Notes under the pieces: model-generated
The model's database searches: none
Seen by the model: the letters and a program-made list of their open reading frames with translations, nothing else
Told to the model about the DNA's origin: nothing
From: Verrucomicrobiaceae bacterium
Lineage (GTDB): Bacteria > Verrucomicrobiota > Verrucomicrobiae > Verrucomicrobiales > Akkermansiaceae
NCBI GenBank assembly: GCA_947372405.1
Contig: CANBTO010000124.1
Span: 1 to 10,877 of the forward strand
DNA: 10,877 nt
Direction of reading: 5' to 3'
Part shown: positions 6,080-10,877 of the stretch, piece by piece
Layout: every line of letters starts with the position of its first letter
How positions within the stretch are numbered: the stretch's first letter is position 1
Program-made: the position numbers and the translations under genes

Positions 6080-7042
6080 ATGAAAACATCGGTCCCGAAT
6101 CCATCGAGGGAAATCCATGAGCCGCGCAATACGGACTCGAGGAAAAGACCCGCAAGTTTGCGGGATCTTCAGATCTACAAGGATTACGAGGCGGCTTTCG
6201 TGAAGGCATGCAGACTGCCACTCCACCTGACGGAAATGAAACCAGCAGAGAGTGGACTGCCCTGTGTGATGGGAAACGATTTATGCCAGGATCTGAAACC
6301 ACATGACGGCAATCCTGCCTGCAGTTCGTGTCATGAGCTCAACCGGCAGTTGCAGAACGCCGCGTTGGAAAGTCCTGCAACCATGCGTTGCCAGGCGGGC
6401 TTTCACATGAGTGCGGTGCCGGTGAAGATCGGAAAAACCACGGTGGCCTTCCTGAAAACCGGGCAGGTGTTTCTCAAGAAACCCACGAGCGTGAAGTTCG
6501 GCAGAATGGCGGACCAACTCATCGAGTGGGGCGGGGAGGTGGATTTGAAGAAGACGGAGGACGCCTGGCGCGCAAACCGTGTGATCGACGACGATCAATA
6601 CCAGGCTCTCCTGCGGATGCTGGAGATCTTCGCAGGCCATCTCGCAAGCTGCGCGGCGGAGCTGTCTCCACAGGTGGAGGAGTTGGATTCACTTGCAATA
6701 CGTCACGCAAGGCAGTTTATCGCGGATCACTCGGCGGCCCCCCTGACGCTTGCCAGCGTCGCCCGCACGGTGAATCTGAGCGCCAAGTATTTCTGCCGGA
6801 AATTCAAGGAAAGCACCGGCATGAAGTTCACCGAATTCATCGCAAGGGTGCGGATTGAAAAAGCGATGCGTATGCTTCGCGAACCGGAAAAGCGAATCAA
6901 CGAGATCGCCTACGAGGTGGGTTTCCGCTCCGTGTCGCAGTTCAACCGTGTCTTCCGTGACATCACGGGACAATCCCCCACCGAATACCGGCGGAACGGA
7001 TCCAACACCAATGGAATCGCTGCTTTTCCGGGCATCCGTTGA
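6080..7042 (+). CDS. AraC-family transcriptional regulator with PocR ligand-binding domain
   Basis: The 320-residue protein has two parts. Residues about 28-170 resemble the PocR ligand-binding domain. They carry the cysteines Cys62, Cys69, Cys81, Cys84 and Cys104 and the segments CQAGFHMSAVPVKIG (104-118) and FLKTGQVFLKKP (124-135). Residues about 207-306 are an AraC/XylS DNA-binding domain with two helix-turn-helix motifs: TLASVARTVNLSAKYFCRKF (213-232) and RINEIAYEVGFRSVSQFNRV (262-281), ending in the family signature TGQSPTEYRR (286-295). It should bind DNA as an activator or repressor in response to a small molecule or redox state. PocR itself controls propanediol use in Salmonella, but the Verrucomicrobial relatives are not characterised. 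No signal peptide or membrane segment is present, so it is cytoplasmic. It lies between the PEP-CTERM and alpha-2-macroglobulin genes on the same strand; control of either is inference. Confidence 0.88.
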   Translation: MKTSVPNPSREIHEPRNTDSRKRPASLRDLQIYKDYEAAFVKACRLPLHLTEMKPAESGLPCVMGNDLCQDLKPHDGNPACSSCHELNRQLQNAALESPATMRCQAGFHMSAVPVKIGKTTVAFLKTGQVFLKKPTSVKFGRMADQLIEWGGEVDLKKTEDAWRANRVIDDDQYQALLRMLEIFAGHLASCAAELSPQVEELDSLAIRHARQFIADHSAAPLTLASVARTVNLSAKYFCRKFKESTGMKFTEFIARVRIEKAMRMLREPEKRINEIAYEVGFRSVSQFNRVFRDITGQSPTEYRRNGSNTNGIAAFPGIR

Positions 7043-7074
7043 GCATGCGGTTTCGATCGCTACGCTGGATTTTC

Positions 7075-7097
7075 TGGAATCAAAATTCCATTCGAAT
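7075..7097. repeat. Adjacent dyads in the gap before the alpha-2-macroglobulin gene
   Basis: TGGAAT (7075-7080) and ATTCCA (7085-7090) form a 6-bp inverted repeat with loop CAAA, directly followed by the 8-bp palindrome ATTCGAAT (7090-7097). The stem is too short and AT-rich for a convincing terminator of the AraC-type gene and has no T-run directly after. It could be an operator. TATATC near 7122-7127 is a possible -10 element but has no clear -35. Confidence 0.3.
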
Positions 7098-7155
7098 AGG
7101 GTTTTCATCCCGAGGATTCGGTATATCAATGTTTTTAATTTCAAAGAACACGTCC

Positions 7156-10100
7156 ATGAAAACCATCCGTCTCGCCCACCTGGCATTTCTGGCCGCCACC
7201 GTGGCCGCTTCAGCCACCCCCCGTCTGGTCGTTTCCACTCCCGCTCTGGCTCCTGAATCGAAGATCGATCTCGTTCTGGACCTTCCGGTCACCCCAACCA
7301 CCGAGCTGGGCAAAACCGTTCCTAACACCTGGCTGGAAATCACCCCCACCCTGCCCGGAAAACTTGTCTGGAAAGCCCAGAACATCGCAGCGTTCCTGCC
7401 CGATCAAGCGCCCGCGATCGGCACCACCTACTCGTTCGCCATCAGCAAAAACCACAAACATCTGGACAACAGCCCGGTGCCCGCCGGCAGGTTCGCCACC
7501 CTTGCCTCCGAGGATTTCCGCATCACCGCCTGCCAGGCTCCCAACCGCTGGTCGTCCGACTTCTCCGCCTCCACCGCGGAATGGATGATCGTTTTCAACG
7601 ACGCCGTCGATCCCGCCAGCGCTGCTGCATTCGTTTCGTTCCAGGAAAAGAGCGGGCAACGCGTGGCCGCTCACCTGGAACGCGCCACCAGCGCGAAGGC
7701 CGGTTATCTCGCGAACAACACGGTGCCATGGGCCGCGCGCTGGGGGAATCGCCCCGAAAGCACTCCCGCTCCTGAAAGCCTGGTCCCCAACATCCTGATC
7801 GCAAGGCCGCTCACCCCGCTGCCGCCCGGAGAAAGCTGGCAGCTCGCCGTTCTCAAGGGACTGCCTAACGCAACGGCGAACGCACGCATCACTGCGGACT
7901 CGACTTATGATGTCGGCAAGATCGAACCCTTCCGCGTCACCGAGATCAAGGCGCTGACCATCGCCGACGAGCCGCGCAGGATCATCGTCAGCTTCAACCA
8001 TCTCGTCCCGGATAAACTCCCTGCGGATTTCCTCACCTCCTGCGTGGATATCAATCCACGACCGGAACATCTCAGCGCCGAGATCGATGGCAACGACATC
8101 AAGCTTACCGGCGACATGGTAAATGAAGACAAATATGCGGTCATCATCAAGCCGCCCCTGGTCTCCAAGGACGGACTCGGACTGAAAGCGGCCCTCACGG
8201 GATCCGCCACCTTCGAACACCTGGAACCCGAACTGGTCCTGCCTTCGGAAAACCAGGCCCAGCTCGCCAAGGGCAGCCGCATCTACCGCGTGCACACCGT
8301 GAATCTGACGAGCCTCCACCTCCGCATCAAGAAACTTGCGGACACCGAACTCGTCCGCACCTATCAGGGATACCGCAACTACACCGGCCTTGGCCCCGAC
8401 AACAAAACCGTCGAACCGACCGCGCCGCTGCCATGGTCGCTGGTCGCCGGAGAACCGATCCTCGACAAGGAGATCCCTCTCGAAAACCTGATAGACACAT
8501 CCAAGGAAATCACCCTGAACTGGAATGAACTGCTGCCACGCGGCATGGCCGGCGCCGCGCTCTTCATCGACCTCACCGGCATCCCGCAGAAAGATGCGTC
8601 GGCGAAAGGTCGCCGCAACGCCCAGTCGCTGGTCCAGCTCACCGACATCGGCCTTGCATGGAAATTCACCACGAAGGAAACCCTCGTTTACGCGTTCTCC
8701 TGCGATACCGGCACTCCCCTCCCGGGTGTGAAGATCCGGCTTTTCGGCGAGGACGCCGCCGCCATGGACAGCGCGGTCACCAGCGGCGCAGGCCTCGCCA
8801 CCCTGCCACGCCCGGAAAACGCCCGCCACATGATGGCCTCGCTGGGCGATGACCGTTATCTGACCGCCTACGACTCCACGCTCGCCACCGTGGACATGTG
8901 GCACTTCCCGGTGCGCTACTCGTGGAACAAGCCGCGGGAATCGTCGCGGCAGGCGTTCCTCTTCACCGACCGGTCGCTCTACCGCCCGGGTGAAACCGTC
9001 CGGCTCAAGGGCATCGTCCGCACGCTGCATGGCAATGCCATCGAACCCGCGAAATCCGGCCCGGCCCGCATCGTCATCCTGGATCCAACGGAAAAGGAAG
9101 TCCTCACCCAGCCCGTCACCATCTCGCCGGATGGTTCGTTTGATTTCACCCACACCCTCGCGCCATCGACTACCGGCACCCACGTCATCCGACTCGAGTT
9201 CACGGACGAGCTCAAGTCCGTGAAAGGCGAGGATGATCCGGACTCGGACTGGTATGAACGCGAGAACATCATCGGAAACGCGCGCTTCGAACTGCCTCTC
9301 CGCGTCGAGGAGTTCCGCCGCAACGCATTCGAGATCACCCAGCAGATCCAGGCTCCCGCCATCGGCGCCACCAGCGTCACCGCCAATCTAACGGCGAAAT
9401 ACTATCAAGGACAACCGGTCGCCGCAGGCGGAGTGAAACACTTCAGCCGCGTCACCACGCAGAACCCCTACCCCGAACGCTTCAGGGATTTCCTTTTCGG
9501 AAACCACCGCACCTATGACTGGGGATATTGGTATCACTACTTCGGCTATCAGGATCAGGAAAATGACGACACCACCGAACACTCCTCCCAGCTCCAAGGC
9601 GAAACCCAGCTCGCCGCGGACGGGACCGCCACCATCAGGATCGACGTCCCTCAGGCGGATTTCCCGGCCAAACGCGAAGTCGAGGTTTCGTCCGAAGTCA
9701 CCGATTCGAACCACCAGACACTCACGTCGCGCGCCACCGCCACCGTCCACCCGTCCTCCGTCTATGTCGGCGTTTCACGCATCGACTCGCTCATCCGCGC
9801 GGACGAGGCCACGACTGTTAGAATCGCCGCCATCGATACGGAGGAGAAACCCTACGACCAGCCGCTCAAGCTCACCGCCACCCTCAGCCGCGAGGTGAAC
9901 TCCGCCGTCAAGACCCGCAACGACTCCGGGGACACCACCACCCGGAACGACGTCACCGAGGAAACCGTGTCCACCACCGAACTCGCGCTCGATCCCGCGG
10001 CCTCCGCAAAGGACGGCCAGGCCTTCACCCTCACGCCTAAATCCACCGGCCTGCATTTTCTAACCGTCCGCGGCGCCGATCCGCAGGGCCGGCCCTTCGC

Positions 10101-10877
10101 CACCGTCACCCGTTTCTATGTTTACGGCACCAAGGAATATCCCTGGCTGTACGAGGACGGCATGCGCGTGAAACTCGTCGCCGAGAAGAAATCCTACCAA
10201 CCCGGGGAAACCGCCCGCGTGCTGGTGCTTTCACCCATCGAAGGCACCGCTCTCGTCACCGTGGAGCGGGAAAAGGTCCTCCGTTCCTTCCAAATCCAGT
10301 TGAAGGCGGACAAGCCGGTCGTCGAAATCCCTCTAACGGAAGACGATGCGCCAAATGCCTTTGTTTCCGTCCTGATCGTGAAGGGCGCGGCGGAATCCGC
10401 ACGCGAACACAAGGAACCGCAGCTCAGGCTGGGCTACTGCGAACTGCTCGTGGACAACAAACGCGACGTTCTCTCCGTCGCTTTGGAAAAACCTGCCGCA
10501 AGCTACCGCCCCGGCGACGAGGTCACGCTCAGCGGCACCGTCACCATCTCCACCGGCAAACCCGCGGCAGGTGCGGAAGTCACGCTTTACGCCGAGGACG
10601 AAGGCACCCTCGCCGTCATGGGCTACGAGACGCCGAAGCCCATGGACTTCTTCTACAAGCCCCGCAATCTCTCGGTGGAATCCGGCACCTCGTTCCAGTC
10701 GTTCATCCCCGAAGACCCGGAAAAACAGGATTTCTCGAACAAGGGATTCTTCATCGGCGGTGGCGGCGACCTCGGCAAGCTCGCGGACCTCATGCGCAGG
10801 AACTTCGATCCCTGCGCGACATGGGCACCCGTTCTAACAACCGACGCGTCCGGAAAATTCAGCCACACCTTCATCCT
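7156..10877 (+). CDS. Alpha-2-macroglobulin family protein, 5' 1240 codons (runs off right edge)
   Basis: From the ATG at 7156 the frame is open without a stop to the window end, giving at least 1240 residues of a protein that should exceed 1500. Bacterial alpha-2-macroglobulins trap proteases in the periplasm. A signal peptide MKTIRLAHLAFLAATVAASA covers residues 1-20; there is no lipobox cysteine, so the protein is probably soluble rather than lipid-anchored like E. coli YfhM. Residues about 25-330 form Ig-like N-terminal domains. The MG2 signature FTDRSLYRPGETVRLKG is at 603-619. The second macroglobulin/bait-region module spans roughly 765-1170, with KKSYQPGETARVLVLSP near 1012-1028 and a YRPGD turn at 1117-1121. 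The start of the central A2M domain, RRNFDPCATWAPVLTTD, is at 1214-1230. The thioester motif (CxEQ type) would lie beyond the edge, so trapping chemistry cannot be judged. An aromatic-rich loop occurs at 787-798. Only a weak ribosome site (AAAGAA) precedes the ATG. Confidence 0.9.
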   Translation, partial: MKTIRLAHLAFLAATVAASATPRLVVSTPALAPESKIDLVLDLPVTPTTELGKTVPNTWLEITPTLPGKLVWKAQNIAAFLPDQAPAIGTTYSFAISKNHKHLDNSPVPAGRFATLASEDFRITACQAPNRWSSDFSASTAEWMIVFNDAVDPASAAAFVSFQEKSGQRVAAHLERATSAKAGYLANNTVPWAARWGNRPESTPAPESLVPNILIARPLTPLPPGESWQLAVLKGLPNATANARITADSTYDVGKIEPFRVTEIKALTIADEPRRIIVSFNHLVPDKLPADFLTSCVDINPRPEHLSAEIDGNDIKLTGDMVNEDKYAVIIKPPLVSKDGLGLKAALTGSATFEHLEPELVLPSENQAQLAKGSRIYRVHTVNLTSLHLRIKKLADTELVRTYQGYRNYTGLGPDNKTVEPTAPLPWSLVAGEPILDKEIPLENLIDTSKEITLNWNELLPRGMAGAALFIDLTGIPQKDASAKGRRNAQSLVQLTDIGLAWKFTTKETLVYAFSCDTGTPLPGVKIRLFGEDAAAMDSAVTSGAGLATLPRPENARHMMASLGDDRYLTAYDSTLATVDMWHFPVRYSWNKPRESSRQAFLFTDRSLYRPGETVRLKGIVRTLHGNAIEPAKSGPARIVILDPTEKEVLTQPVTISPDGSFDFTHTLAPSTTGTHVIRLEFTDELKSVKGEDDPDSDWYERENIIGNARFELPLRVEEFRRNAFEITQQIQAPAIGATSVTANLTAKYYQGQPVAAGGVKHFSRVTTQNPYPERFRDFLFGNHRTYDWGYWYHYFGYQDQENDDTTEHSSQLQGETQLAADGTATIRIDVPQADFPAKREVEVSSEVTDSNHQTLTSRATATVHPSSVYVGVSRIDSLIRADEATTVRIAAIDTEEKPYDQPLKLTATLSREVNSAVKTRNDSGDTTTRNDVTEETVSTTELALDPAASAKDGQAFTLTPKSTGLHFLTVRGADPQGRPFATVTRFYVYGTKEYPWLYEDGMRVKLVAEKKSYQPGETARVLVLSPIEGTALVTVEREKVLRSFQIQLKADKPVVEIPLTEDDAPNAFVSVLIVKGAAESAREHKEPQLRLGYCELLVDNKRDVLSVALEKPAASYRPGDEVTLSGTVTISTGKPAAGAEVTLYAEDEGTLAVMGYETPKPMDFFYKPRNLSVESGTSFQSFIPEDPEKQDFSNKGFFIGGGGDLGKLADLMRRNFDPCATWAPVLTTDASGKFSHTFI

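Noticed and set aside
7210..9183. A 657-codon open frame on the - strand
   Set aside because: It is antisense to the alpha-2-macroglobulin gene, whose + strand frame has recognisable domains throughout. The - strand translation is Gly/Arg/Asp-rich with no domain, as expected from GC-rich shadow frames.
1..10877. CRISPR array, tRNA or rRNA genes
   Set aside because: No regularly spaced repeats, cloverleaf-like segments or rRNA-like stretches were seen on either strand.

Overview
The window looks like chromosomal DNA of a GC-rich Verrucomicrobiota bacterium, probably related to Luteolibacter or Haloferula. The evidence is a PEP-CTERM surface protein, two secreted carbohydrate-active enzymes, a PocR-type AraC regulator, a large bacterial alpha-2-macroglobulin, and an 87-residue ribosomal protein L28. 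The lineage is an inference from this gene repertoire, not from a phylogenetic marker analysis. No tRNA, rRNA, CRISPR array, transposase or phage gene was seen.

Left part (1-3536, + strand). The 3' part of a conserved protein of unknown function (possibly ATP-grasp-like) enters from the left edge and ends at 640. A secreted GH43-type beta-propeller glycosidase follows (894-1979). Next is a broken second copy of the last ~45 codons of the first gene (2111-2248), and then a secreted DUF2961/GH172 glycosidase (2349-3536). The GH43 gene is thus bracketed by an intact gene tail and a decayed copy of that tail, which is the clearest trace of rearrangement in the window.

Middle part (3595-4976, - strand). 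A lipoprotein-type alpha/beta hydrolase (lysophospholipase/monoacylglycerol lipase family) is followed 81 bp downstream by rpmB (ribosomal protein L28). A strong Rho-independent terminator closes rpmB and lies between it and the convergent GH172 gene.

Right part (5212-10877, + strand). A PEP-CTERM-sorted extracellular protein is divergent from the hydrolase. It is followed by a PocR-ligand-domain/AraC-type transcription factor. The last gene is an alpha-2-macroglobulin-like protein whose reading frame stays open for 1240 codons and runs off the right edge.

How the genes may work together: the two glycosidases on the same strand could act on one furanoside/galactan-type polysaccharide outside the cytoplasm. 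The right-hand genes concern the cell surface and periplasm (sorted surface protein, protease trap) with a local regulator. No wholly new system is obvious. The items most worth a second look are the duplicated gene tail flanking the GH43 gene, the GH43 active site with Gln apparently in place of the usual Asp base, and the cysteine array of the PocR/AraC regulator.
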